From positions 1 to 64,000 of IMG/VR virus record IMGVR_UViG_3300017605_000880: 64,000 nt of DNA. One strand, given 5' to 3'. The notes beneath the pieces are model-generated. The model did no database searches, was not told where the DNA came from, and saw only the letters and a list, made by a program, of their open reading frames with translations. Origin of the DNA: a virus. The translations under genes and the position numbers were made by a program. Each line of letters opens with the position of its first letter. Position 1 is the stretch's first letter. Of the stretch, positions 1 through 7,105 are shown piece after piece.

Positions 1-229
1 CGGGTTGAGCAGGTACCTGGTGAGGTGGATGTGCCAGGTCCCGTCGGCCGCGAGCGTCCGCCGTCTGGGCTGCGCGCCGGGTCCGTCGTCGGGGCTGTCC
101 TCCCATGGGTACAGGACGATCTCGTCGTCCCCACACGGCAGTGCACTGGTCTCGAGCACTCGGGAGTAGATCGCCGGGTTGTGCTGGGGCTCCTGGTCGT
201 GCACGTCCAGCCACAGGGTGATCTTCATG
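1..229 (-). CDS. Partial hypothetical protein at the left edge
   Basis: Leftward gene cut by the window edge; 76 codons are visible. Its ATG shares an ATGA overlap with the stop of the membrane-protein gene before it, so it is the last visible member of the leftward operon. The visible part begins MKITLWLDVHDQEP, is acidic, and has no membrane segment or zinc-type cysteine pattern. I do not recognise the family. Confidence 0.7.
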
Positions 230-443
230 CCGCGAACCACATGAACAGGTGGATCAGGCCGAACACCGACACGACCGGGATCAAAGTCACCAGCCCGATC
301 ACCGAGCCGGCGTCCAGCTTTGGACGCCACCACTCCCACGAGGACAGGCACCGGCCGGCGTGTCGTAGCTGGTCCTGCCACACCCACAACAGCATCGGGC
401 CGGCCACAGCCGCGATCGGCAGCATGAGATAGAGAGCTATCAC
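225..443 (-). CDS. Small membrane protein, two predicted TM segments
   Basis: 72 residues from a GTG start preceded by a strong GGAGG ribosome site five bases upstream. Upstream in-frame codons read as out-of-frame translation of the neighbour and are not used. Two hydrophobic stretches (about residues 2-17 and 48-70) flank a polar loop containing RHAGRC, so it probably sits in the host membrane. It overlaps both neighbours by 4-5 bases. Function unknown. Confidence 0.75.
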   Translation of the reverse strand: MIALYLMLPIAAVAGPMLLWVWQDQLRHAGRCLSSWEWWRPKLDAGSVIGLVTLIPVVSVFGLIHLFMWFAA

Positions 444-724
444 TTTTTCCTCCGGTACCGATTGGCGTCGGGGCAGGTTGCGAAGTGCGACAGGTGTAGA
501 GTGCCGGGCAGTTTGGTGGCGATCGCGGCTGTGTTCAACACCACCGCGAGCGGCGCGTCCAGCCCGGTGTCGCGCAGCTGGAGGTTGCCCTTCGGGTCGG
601 GTTCGGCGTTGACCAGCATCCGGTCGCGGCCGGCACTGCACCACACCACCGGGGTGTCGCGGCATTTCGCAGATTCGCACCACGGGCCGACCGGGAACCG
701 GCTACCGGTCAGATCCACCGTCAT
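440..724 (-). CDS. Small cysteine-rich (zinc-binding-like) phage protein
   Basis: 94 residues. The middle holds C-x4-C, then PVVWC and DRMLVNAEPDP; a HFATCP motif follows near the C-terminus. This layout resembles small actinophage proteins thought to bind zinc and often found among DNA-metabolism genes, but I cannot name a function. The start at 724 lies inside the end of the previous gene, and an ATG two codons further upstream is possible. Confidence 0.7.
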   Translation of the reverse strand: MTVDLTGSRFPVGPWCESAKCRDTPVVWCSAGRDRMLVNAEPDPKGNLQLRDTGLDAPLAVVLNTAAIATKLPGTLHLSHFATCPDANRYRRKK

Positions 725-1079
725 CCCCATCCAGCTCGGCCGCGATCTGCCCGTAGCGGCGTTCGTACACCTCGACCAGCGGTTCGGCCTTCTCCTGCTC
801 CCACCACTGCACGAGCGTGGCCAGCCAAACGTCGAACACGCCACGCTCAATGAATGTGGCCTGCAGGATCTGTTGGGGCAGGCCGCGCAGCGGATCCGGG
901 TGGCGCAATATGGTGACGCCGACCTTGCCGTCCTCCATGATCGAGATGCCGACCCGCTTGATCCCCGGCTCAGTGCCGAACCTGCCCATCGAGGCGTAGG
1001 TCACCGGGAACCCGTCGATCCTCCCGTCGAACAGACCATCGACGTGGTCTACGCGCAGCGGATCCGGTTCACGAGCCAC
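702..1079 (-). CDS. Hypothetical protein, about 125 aa
   Basis: GTG start overlapping the last 11 bases of the RDF-like gene; upstream in-frame codons are the antisense shadow of that gene. The protein contains a VGISIMEDGKVGVTILRHPDP segment-type beta hairpin, followed by a helical, tryptophan-containing half ending in an acidic tail. No catalytic motif is visible and I do not recognise it. Tight overlap on both sides puts it in the leftward operon. Confidence 0.7.
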   Translation of the reverse strand: MAREPDPLRVDHVDGLFDGRIDGFPVTYASMGRFGTEPGIKRVGISIMEDGKVGVTILRHPDPLRGLPQQILQATFIERGVFDVWLATLVQWWEQEKAEPLVEVYERRYGQIAAELDGDDGGSDR

Positions 1080-2301
1080 GGCGCGACCCCAACCAAGGCA
1101 GGAACCCCTCAAGCTCGGCGGCGGTTGCCCGCGCCAACTCGCCGGGCTGCCCGCGCCACTCGCCGTACAACTCCCGCAGCTTCGACATAGACCACTGCCG
1201 GGCGCCGGCCAGCGTCGCGACCTGGTTCCACAGCGCCATACGGTCGGGGGATGGTGAACTCGACGGTGCGGGTGAGGAGGTCGACGAACTGGTTGATCCC
1301 TGTCCGGCAGTACCGGCAGGGGCATCGGCGTTGCCCGACGGCGGCGGGTCGGCGAGCGAGGCCCGGCGGGATTGCCACGCCTGCCGCAGCGCGTCCACCT
1401 GTTCCTGTTCCAGCTTGCCGATGTTGTCCTGGATGTGGCCGCTGATCTGCTTGAGCTTGTCCAGTGTGTTCGCCTGGGCGATCCCACGCCACAAGCTGTT
1501 GAAGTCCCATGTGTCCTCGGTGGGGGTTGCGGTGGCGGGCAGTGCGAGCGGTTGCGGGCCGGGCTCGAGCGCGGGGGCGGGGCGGGCCTCCAGTGCCGGT
1601 GCGGCGGGTGCGCCGAGCAGTGCTACCGCCGGGGTCATGTCGATGTGTAGGACCGGGACCATGAACCGGGAGATCATCGTCTTATCGGCGTTGCGCGGGT
1701 CCGGGACCTCCGCTTGGCGTTCCTCCATCTCCAACCGGGCCGGGATGTGACGGCCCAACGCGGTCAGCAGATCCACCGCGCCGGGCAGTTCGGCAGCCGC
1801 GTTGTACCCGTGCGACTCCAGACGCCACACACCCATCCCAGGGGTGTCGGCCAGCATCAGAGACACCCGGGTGGTCGGTTTGCACCCGGCTTGTTTCTTG
1901 GCCGCCGGGTCCGGGCCGCAGACACACAGCTGGTCCTCCAACAACTCCCGCAGCCCGTCGCACCGGCGGGAACACCGGCCGTTGGTCCACTGCTCGTAGT
2001 ATTGGCTGCAGGCGTTCGGGGGGACGATGACCTGCAGGCTGGTTTTGTCGATCACCACCTGGTGCTGCTGGGCGCCGTGGTCGGGTTGCCACGGTTCCGG
2101 TTCGCCGCCGTACACCAACGCGACCTGCTGGATCAACGTCTCAGACCGGGAGGTCAGGCGGAACCGGTCGAGTTTGACCGGCTCCTTATATTCTTTGCCG
2201 GCGCGGCTGGTTTTCGGTCGGCTGGTGCCGAGCCGGATCCGGCCGACTTCGACCTGCCGTGCCTGCACGTCGGCCAGGCGGCGGGGGATCGGGATGGTCA
2301 T
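1069..2301 (-). CDS. Recombination directionality factor-like protein (phiC31 gp3-like family)
   Basis: 410 residues. The first 200 match the gp3-like family: VGRIRLG near residue 19, LDRFRLT near 44, VYGGEPEPWQP near 63, six cysteines between 98 and 140 that look like a metal site, KPTTRVSLML near 141, then GVWRLESHGYNAA and IPARLEMEERQ. In phiC31-type phages gp3 binds the serine integrase and turns it to excision. Many family members occur in phages without that role proven and may serve DNA metabolism. The C-terminal half is proline/alanine-rich linker plus helices and shares nothing I recognise. No integrase lies in the window, so the RDF role here is not established. Starts with an ATGA overlap to the upstream small gene. 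Confidence 0.8.
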   Translation of the reverse strand: MTIPIPRRLADVQARQVEVGRIRLGTSRPKTSRAGKEYKEPVKLDRFRLTSRSETLIQQVALVYGGEPEPWQPDHGAQQHQVVIDKTSLQVIVPPNACSQYYEQWTNGRCSRRCDGLRELLEDQLCVCGPDPAAKKQAGCKPTTRVSLMLADTPGMGVWRLESHGYNAAAELPGAVDLLTALGRHIPARLEMEERQAEVPDPRNADKTMISRFMVPVLHIDMTPAVALLGAPAAPALEARPAPALEPGPQPLALPATATPTEDTWDFNSLWRGIAQANTLDKLKQISGHIQDNIGKLEQEQVDALRQAWQSRRASLADPPPSGNADAPAGTAGQGSTSSSTSSPAPSSSPSPDRMALWNQVATLAGARQWSMSKLRELYGEWRGQPGELARATAAELEGFLPWLGSRRGS

Positions 2302-2456
2302 GACGGGTCCCTGTCGTTGCAGCGGTTGACGTAGCAGTAACAATCGGTCCAGTTGCCGGTAGGTGGCCGGGTGCATTCGCCGCCGCAGGGCAGTTGTGAG
2401 TTCAGCGGCAGGCTCTGCACGGTGGAAACCAAGACGTGCATCATCTGGTCAGCCAT
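2298..2456 (-). CDS. Small cysteine-containing protein, 52 aa
   Basis: Begins MADQMMHVLV after an AGAGGAC ribosome site, and its TGA overlaps the ATG of the RDF-like gene, which supports translation. Four cysteines in the second half (CGGEC, then CYC and RC) suggest a small metal-binding knuckle. It sits between the exonuclease and the RDF-like gene. Function unknown. Confidence 0.6.
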   Translation of the reverse strand: MADQMMHVLVSTVQSLPLNSQLPCGGECTRPPTGNWTDCYCYVNRCNDRDPS

Positions 2457-2466
2457 GGGGGTCCTC

Positions 2467-3846
2467 TCAGAACGGCAGCGGCTCGTCCAACAGAGCCAAC
2501 TGTGGCGAGCCGATCTTGAACTTCGACGACATCGTCGCGGCGGTCACCGACCCGGCGGCTTTGATCAACTCCGCATTGGCTGCGATGTCGCCCGAGATCG
2601 CCGCCCGGACGCGGGCCTTCTGCGCCTGCGCGACCGGCGGCAGCGGCGGCAGGTCGGGCAGCGGCGGTTCCTCGTCGGACAGCCAAGAATCGAGCGGATC
2701 CGGCCCGTTCGGCATGTTCTCGGTGCCGGCGAAATGCTCCTGGGCGGTCCGGTGGACCTCGTGCGGGTCGCCCATCTCGCACAGGTAGCAGCCCGGCTCG
2801 AGTGCCTCCCCGATCGCCTCCTGGATGGCCGCGAAATCCAACCCGGCCGGGTCGTCCTCCGCGACGTCCATCACCGCGAGCGCCACATCCGACACACTCG
2901 CCCGGATCGGCAGCTGGTCCAACGGCGGGTCGAACGGCTTCTTCCCCACCCCGTTGATCCACCGGTACGTAGTCAGGACACCCAGGAACGCCACGAACGC
3001 ATCATCGTCCGACAACATCGCCTTGAACGTGTACGACTCCGGGCGCAGCTGCAGCACCGCCCGCGCCCAGGTCGACGGCGCCGGGAACTCCTGCCCGTCC
3101 GGCAGCATCGCCACGCGGCACCGTTCGTACGCCACCGCCTGCAGCGGCATGTCGTAGTACAGCCGCTCGTCCGGCTTCTCCCGGGTTTTGTAATCCACCC
3201 GGATAAGCTCCGCATCTCCACCGCCGACCCGGTCCAGGAACTCGTCCGCCAACCGCGACGCACCCCGCCTGATCCACACCGCCCCGTCCGACGTGCCAGC
3301 GTAGCCGTGTTGACGGTTCAACAGCGTCACCTCGGTCTGCTCCCACGAACCGGCCCCCTCCGGGCCGTTCGGGTGCAGACCGTAGTCGGTCACCCACTGG
3401 TGGAACTGGTCCATGTACGGGCGGACCTCCGAACGTAGCGAGATCTGCGACCCACCACCAAGAATCCACGCGTTGATCGCCTCGTGGACCTCCGTCCCCT
3501 CCTGCGACCGGCGGTTCGACTCCGCCTCATGCCGCCACGCAACCCGACGCCACCAACACCGCTCGCACCGCCCACACGGGCAACGCTCGCAGCTGCTGCC
3601 CCGGCCGTGCTTCAGATGGCACTTGTTGAAGGTGTTCCCGCAAGGTGGGGTCACCTGCGCTGCCCAGATTGCTGGCAGGTTGTCCACCGCGTAGTCCGCC
3701 GCGACCATCCCGGCCCAGATCTTCAACGCCGCCTTGTCCACCAGATCCAGGATGGTGGTGACCGAGTCGAACCGTTCGTTGGTCAACGGGTGTACGTAGT
3801 ACTTCCCACCGGCTGGGTTGGTCTGACGGTTGGCCGGTTCAGCCAC
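2467..3846 (-). CDS. Cas4/RecB-type PD-(D/E)XK exonuclease
   Basis: 459 residues from a GTG start with AGGAG upstream, overlapping the HTH gene by 8 bases. RecB-nuclease motifs are in order: GTEVHEA (117-123), GTSDGAVW (184-191) with the metal-binding Asp, then RVDYKT (216-221) carrying the D...K pair, and LQAVAYE (the Q-x-x-x-Y motif). Such phage enzymes degrade or resect DNA ends for recombination or replication. Unusual is a cluster of seven cysteines at 69-97 (C..C..C, then CERCPCGRCERC), besides a CYLC pair near the C-terminus. Cas4 proteins hold an iron-sulfur cluster with four cysteines, but this arrangement is different. The C-terminal 100 residues are proline-rich. Confidence 0.82.
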   Translation of the reverse strand: MAEPANRQTNPAGGKYYVHPLTNERFDSVTTILDLVDKAALKIWAGMVAADYAVDNLPAIWAAQVTPPCGNTFNKCHLKHGRGSSCERCPCGRCERCWWRRVAWRHEAESNRRSQEGTEVHEAINAWILGGGSQISLRSEVRPYMDQFHQWVTDYGLHPNGPEGAGSWEQTEVTLLNRQHGYAGTSDGAVWIRRGASRLADEFLDRVGGGDAELIRVDYKTREKPDERLYYDMPLQAVAYERCRVAMLPDGQEFPAPSTWARAVLQLRPESYTFKAMLSDDDAFVAFLGVLTTYRWINGVGKKPFDPPLDQLPIRASVSDVALAVMDVAEDDPAGLDFAAIQEAIGEALEPGCYLCEMGDPHEVHRTAQEHFAGTENMPNGPDPLDSWLSDEEPPLPDLPPLPPVAQAQKARVRAAISGDIAANAELIKAAGSVTAATMSSKFKIGSPQLALLDEPLPF

Positions 3847-4033
3847 TGGACAGCTCCTGTTCGAACAGGCGGCGGACGACTGCGGCGGGGATCCGCCACC
3901 GCCTCCCCGGGCGGATGGCCTCAATCCGGCCGGTCCTGGCCCAATCGGACACGGTCCGGCGGGACAGACGCAACATCTTGGCGACCTCGCCGGTGGTGTA
4001 GGTGCAACGTTCGTGTGGCGGGTGGTAAGTCAT
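3839..4033 (-). CDS. Small HTH DNA-binding protein (excisionase/MerR-like, HTH_17)
   Basis: 64 residues. The core YTTGEVAKMLRLSRRTVSDWARTGRI is a classic winged helix-turn-helix of the excisionase (HTH_17) type, followed by the wing PGRRWRIPAAVVRRL. Such proteins act as excisionases, regulators or plasmid/phage partition factors. Lying in the same operon as an RDF-like gene, it could control lysogeny or excision, but that is inference. AGGAG lies about 12 bases before the ATG. Confidence 0.8.
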   Translation of the reverse strand: MTYHPPHERCTYTTGEVAKMLRLSRRTVSDWARTGRIEAIRPGRRWRIPAAVVRRLFEQELSSG

Positions 4034-4061
4034 CGGAGGTGGCGCTCCTGCGGGTCCGGTG

Positions 4062-4601
4062 TCAGGTCACGTGGCTGACTGGGGCGGCGGTGCCGATCCA
4101 GCTGTGGATCTGCCCATCGGTCACCACCGGGTCGACGGTGTTAGCCAACAGCCACTCCTGGGCCGCTGCCTTCCGGGCCTGGTCGTTCTCGGCCCGCAGC
4201 CGCCTCTGGTTGGCCGCCCCGGTGATCTCGTAACGGGAGAACCGGTCCCACCGGTGCTGCCCGATCCGCTCCTGGTAATGCTCGTCGCGTCGGCGCAGCC
4301 ACCGCTGCGCCAACCCGTCCAACACCCGGAACCCCCGGTCGGACAGTGACTGCCACAGCAGCGACAGCACAGCCACGGTCGGGCGGATCAGCCGTTGCGG
4401 CAGCGGCTCGGACCGGGCCCGCAGCAGCGCGCCAAGTTCGTCCTCCAGCAACCGCAGCTTGAAATGAGCCAGCGTGGCCTCCACCCCGGAACCGAACGTG
4501 TACACGGCAGCCAGGATCGGCAGCCAGTACACGCCGGTCAGGATCGCGGCGACGGTCAACACGGCCACGGCGGGAACGGTACGGACCAGCCAGGACAACA
4601 T
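4062..4601 (-). CDS. Membrane-anchored hypothetical protein
   Basis: 179 residues with a hydrophobic N-terminus (about residues 4-37, one or two TM segments) followed by a long Arg/Glu-rich helical domain ending in VSHVT. A GGAGG ribosome site precedes the ATG. The charged part should face the cytoplasm if only one segment crosses. Second gene of the leftward operon. Not recognised. Confidence 0.7.
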   Translation of the reverse strand: MLSWLVRTVPAVAVLTVAAILTGVYWLPILAAVYTFGSGVEATLAHFKLRLLEDELGALLRARSEPLPQRLIRPTVAVLSLLWQSLSDRGFRVLDGLAQRWLRRRDEHYQERIGQHRWDRFSRYEITGAANQRRLRAENDQARKAAAQEWLLANTVDPVVTDGQIHSWIGTAAPVSHVT

Positions 4602-4616
4602 CGGGACCTCCGGGGG

Positions 4617-4877
4617 TCAGGCTGCTTGCTGTTGGATGCTGTTCTCGTGCACGCGCAGCCAACGACGCGGCACCTCGTGGGTGATGTAGACCTTCGACTT
4701 CGAATCGGTCACGCCCCGGTTGATGATCTCCATCATCTCGTCCCGGATGGCGACGAAGGTAGCGGGTGGGTCGTTGCCGCGCCGCTTCTGGATGAACTCG
4801 ATCGGGTCGCACCCGAGCCGAGAGGCGACCAGCTGGTACAGCGGCCGGTCGGCCAGGGGTGTGGGGGTATCTGCCAT
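4617..4877 (-). CDS. First gene of leftward operon, small protein (possible regulator)
   Basis: 86 residues, mostly helical, with LYQLVASRLGCDPIEFIQ at the front and RGVTDSKSKVYITHEVPRRWL at the back. The front half could be a compact DNA-binding fold, but I see no certain HTH. Its position is suggestive: it is transcribed first, appears leaderless (a -10-like TTTGCT ends 6 bases before the ATG), and a GTCAAGC box lies directly at its start. An autoregulating role is inference only. Confidence 0.7.
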   Translation of the reverse strand: MADTPTPLADRPLYQLVASRLGCDPIEFIQKRRGNDPPATFVAIRDEMMEIINRGVTDSKSKVYITHEVPRRWLRVHENSIQQQAA

Positions 4878-4879
4878 CG

Positions 4880-4940
4880 GTCAAGCAAACCACGGCAAAG
4901 TGAAACCCGTCAAGCAACCTGGCGTGGCACGTCGCTTGAC
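4880..4940. promoter_or_regulatory. Three GTCAAGC boxes between divergent promoters (candidate operator)
   Basis: GTCAAGC occurs at 4880-4886 and 4909-4915 as direct copies and again inverted (GCTTGAC) at 4934-4940. The first overlaps the leftward -10/start region, the second the leftward -35, the third the rightward -35. One protein bound here could switch both operons. No binding protein is identified. Confidence 0.5.
4884..4913 (-). promoter_or_regulatory. Candidate leftward promoter
   Basis: On the minus strand TTGACG (4913-4908) and TTTGCT (4889-4884) are 18 bases apart. Transcription would begin at or next to the ATG at 4877, giving a leaderless message for the leftward operon. The -10 is poor, so this is less certain than its divergent partner. 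Confidence 0.4.
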
Positions 4941-4964
4941 ACACCAGCTGTGGGTTGGTATGCT
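4936..4964 (+). promoter_or_regulatory. Strong rightward sigma-A-type promoter, leaderless
   Basis: TTGACA (4936-4941), 17-base spacer, TATGCT (4959-4964): a near-consensus actinobacterial promoter. The ATG of the first rightward gene is 7 bases past the -10, so the transcript has essentially no leader. It drives the nucleotide/replication operon and overlaps an inverted GTCAAGC box. Confidence 0.75.
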
Positions 4965-4971
4965 CGGACCC

Positions 4972-5307
4972 ATGACCCTGACACCGGTTGACCCCGCCCT
5001 GCCCACCGCCCACGCCCTCGGCCTGCAGCGGTTCGGCGAAGTCATCGCCCAACTAGAGAAATGGGGCTGGCGCCGTCTGCGCGTCGACACCCTCGTTTGG
5101 GAGGCCGACCAGACCAACCCCCGGGCGTTCCCCACCGTCCGGCACCACTACGACCACGGGGTGTGGGAGCTGTACTACGAACTGGACAAGTACTGGAACC
5201 CCGCCATCGCCCCGTTCAACGTCGCCCGGCTCAACCAGGCCGACCTGCCCACCGTCGACCAGGTGTTGGCCCAGCTGTTCGGCATGCACCTCGAGCGGTA
5301 CACATGA
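4972..5307 (+). CDS. First gene of rightward operon, hypothetical 111 aa
   Basis: Soluble protein starting MTLTPVDPALPTAHALG, with a WRRLRVDTLVWEAD segment and several Tyr/Trp residues (ELYYELDKYWN). It starts at the expected transcription start of the strong promoter and has no ribosome site, as expected for leaderless genes. It ends in an ATGA overlap with the next gene. Function unknown; as the first-made protein it may be an early host-takeover factor, which is inference. Confidence 0.75.
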   Translation: MTLTPVDPALPTAHALGLQRFGEVIAQLEKWGWRRLRVDTLVWEADQTNPRAFPTVRHHYDHGVWELYYELDKYWNPAIAPFNVARLNQADLPTVDQVLAQLFGMHLERYT

Positions 5308-5546
5308 TCCAGGAGCTTAGCGCCGTCGAACGGGCCGCGTTGCAGATCGTGGTCAACGGCGCCACCACCGCCGTCGAGGTGTTCCAAGAAGGACCCGCTA
5401 AAGCCGCCGACGGGACCCCCGTCGACCAAGCCACCTGCCGGCAGATCGCGCTGCTCGCCGCGAACCTCACCCACGCCATCGCCCAATACCCGCACGTCCT
5501 GCTCGAACTCGCCACCGACGATAGTGGTACGGGTCTCGTGGTATGA
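5304..5546 (+). CDS. Hypothetical helical protein, 80 aa
   Basis: Starts MIQELSAVERAALQ at an ATGA overlap and ends at another ATGA overlap with the homing-endonuclease gene. Predicted to be mainly alpha-helical with one central cysteine (TCRQIALLAANL). The family is not recognised. The gene is kept because both junctions are typical coupled junctions and codon use fits. Confidence 0.65.
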   Translation: MIQELSAVERAALQIVVNGATTAVEVFQEGPAKAADGTPVDQATCRQIALLAANLTHAIAQYPHVLLELATDDSGTGLVV

Positions 5547-6052
5547 TCCGTACTGTGTTGGATACCACCGCCGCCTGGCTGGCTGCCCTGATCGACGGGG
5601 AAGGTTCGGTTATGCTCAACCGTCGAACCTACTCCGGCAACAGCCCTGCCACCCGACAACCGAGCGGCCCCATCTATCGACCGGTCGTCGTAGTCGCAAG
5701 CACCACCGACTACCGCCTGATGGACGCCATCCGCGAGAAACTCACCTGCGGACAGGTCTATCAGCACCGCGCGGGCGGCGACGCTCGGGCACCACGCAAA
5801 CGCAGCCAATGGACCTACCGGCTCAACGTCGGGCAGATCCGCGAAGCGCTGCCACCCATACGGCCATGGCTGGTCTTGAAAGGCGAACAGGCAGACCTGC
5901 TCGCCGAAGCCATGGAGATCAAACAGCAGATCACCCCCGGACAGCCGGGGTTCCTGCTGGTCAACCGTCCGGCGCTCAAACAACGCCTGGACGCCATCTA
6001 TCTGGAGATCCGCGCGCTGAACACGCGCGGCAGGGAGGTGATGCCCACATGA
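5543..6052 (+). CDS. LAGLIDADG-type homing endonuclease
   Basis: 169 residues. WLAALIDGEGSV at residues 12-23 is a good LAGLIDADG motif; only one copy is present, so a homodimer is expected. Further features fit the fold: VVASTTDYRLMDAIREKL, then SQWTYRLNVGQI (the typical beta-strand before the second half) and a Gln/Lys-rich helix. These enzymes make site-specific breaks and spread their own gene. It is free-standing (no intron or intein visible) and joined by ATGA overlaps to the gene before and to the start of the purZ-like gene after, so it may have entered next to the start of that gene. Confidence 0.8.
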   Translation: MIRTVLDTTAAWLAALIDGEGSVMLNRRTYSGNSPATRQPSGPIYRPVVVVASTTDYRLMDAIREKLTCGQVYQHRAGGDARAPRKRSQWTYRLNVGQIREALPPIRPWLVLKGEQADLLAEAMEIKQQITPGQPGFLLVNRPALKQRLDAIYLEIRALNTRGREVMPT

Positions 6053-7105
6053 CGTACGGAACTCTGCAGGTTATCGCAGGAGGACAGTACGGCTCCTTAT
6101 GCCGAGGCTAAAGGAGCAGTCGCCGGCTACCTGGCGGCCGAGCAGCAGCACATGCTCGCAATCCGGGTCGCCGGGCCGAACGCCGGACATTCGGTCGTGC
6201 ACCCCAGCAGCGGCAAAAAGTACGCCCTGCGGCAGATCCCGGTTGCTGCCGTCACCAACCCCGGCGCTTTGCTGTGCATCGCCGCCGGGTCGGAGATCGA
6301 CCCGTACGTGCTGCATGAAGAAATCGCCTGGCTCGAGAAAGACGGTGTCAGCGTCAAGGATCGACTGTTGATCGACCCGGCCGCGACCTGGCTCACCCAG
6401 GACCACAAAGACCGCGAGACCACCGCCGGGCTGGTCGGGCGGATCGGGTCCACCGGGAAAGGAATCGGCGCCGCCCGCGCCGCCCGGATCATGCGCGAAG
6501 CCCGCACCGTCGGACAGCACCGGCCCGAGTTCGAACAGTACGGGCATGTCGGGTCGGTCGCGGCTGCCGCCCGGTCCGCGCTGCGCGACGGCACTACGGT
6601 CCAGATCGAAGGGACACAAGGGTACGGGTTGGGGTTGCACGGGCAGCACTACCCGCAGTGCACCTCCTCCGATTGCACCGCGTTGGATTTCCTGCAGATG
6701 GCGCAGGTCAACCCGTGGGAAGCCGGCCAGCTGCAGGTGTGGCTGGTGTTCCGGCCCTACCCGATCCGGGTCGCCGGCAACTCCGGGTACCTGTACGGCG
6801 AGACCAGCTGGGAGGCGCTCGGGCTCGAGCCGGAGATGACCACCGTCACTAAGAAGACCCGCCGGGTCGGGTTGTGGGACGGCGGGCTCGCGCACGCTGC
6901 GGTGCAGGCCAACGGCGGGCCGCGTGCCGTGTGGCCGGTCCTGACCATGGCCGACCAGATCGACCCCGCCCTGGCTGGGGCGACCGATCCTGATGCGGTG
7001 TTCGGTTCGGATCTGCTCGGGCAGTTCCTGAAGATCTTCGAAGCCGATGTCGGGCTCGAACCGTGCATGGTCACCACCTCCGACCGTACCTGTGTGAGGC
7101 TGTGA
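6049..7105 (+). CDS. purZ: PurZ-like adenylosuccinate synthetase with +1 frame shift near its start
   Basis: The body (from about 6104) carries the synthetase motifs: GPNAGHSVV, IGSTGKGIGAARAARIMREA, IEGTQGYGLGLHG, YPQCTSSDCTALDFL and IRVAGNSGYLYGETSWE. PurA joins IMP to aspartate; phage PurZ uses dGMP instead to make the precursor of 2-amino-dAMP (base Z). The true N-terminus is MTYGTLQVIAGGQYGS from the ATG at 6049, coupled by ATGA to the endonuclease gene. It is in another frame and would stop at 6109-6111. Ser follows GGQYG where PurA has the catalytic Asp, the change expected in PurZ. A +1 shift between 6097 and 6103 restores one product of about 351 residues; removing 7 bases instead would give the simpler G-S-E-A-K-G loop. 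The only in-frame ATG downstream (6152) would lose the P-loop. So either programmed frameshifting, a recent mutation or a sequence error. Confidence 0.85.
6094..6104 (+). other. Frame junction inside the purZ P-loop
   Basis: Reading TCC TTA TGC C then GAG GCT AAA GGA joins the frame of the first 16 codons to the frame of the body. TTA is a rare leucine codon in high-GC actinobacteria, so a slow A-site could promote a +1 slip. Equally, 7 extra bases relative to the expected P-loop would explain it. No further damage is visible in the following 330 codons. Confidence 0.7.

Noticed and set aside
6152-6154. ATG 6152 as the start of the purZ-like protein
   Set aside because: It would remove the nucleotide-binding P-loop and has no ribosome site; the conserved GGQYGS lies upstream from ATG 6049.
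6099-6371. A 90-codon plus-strand frame inside purZ
   Set aside because: Ser/Arg/Pro-rich shadow of the purZ body frame; no family features.
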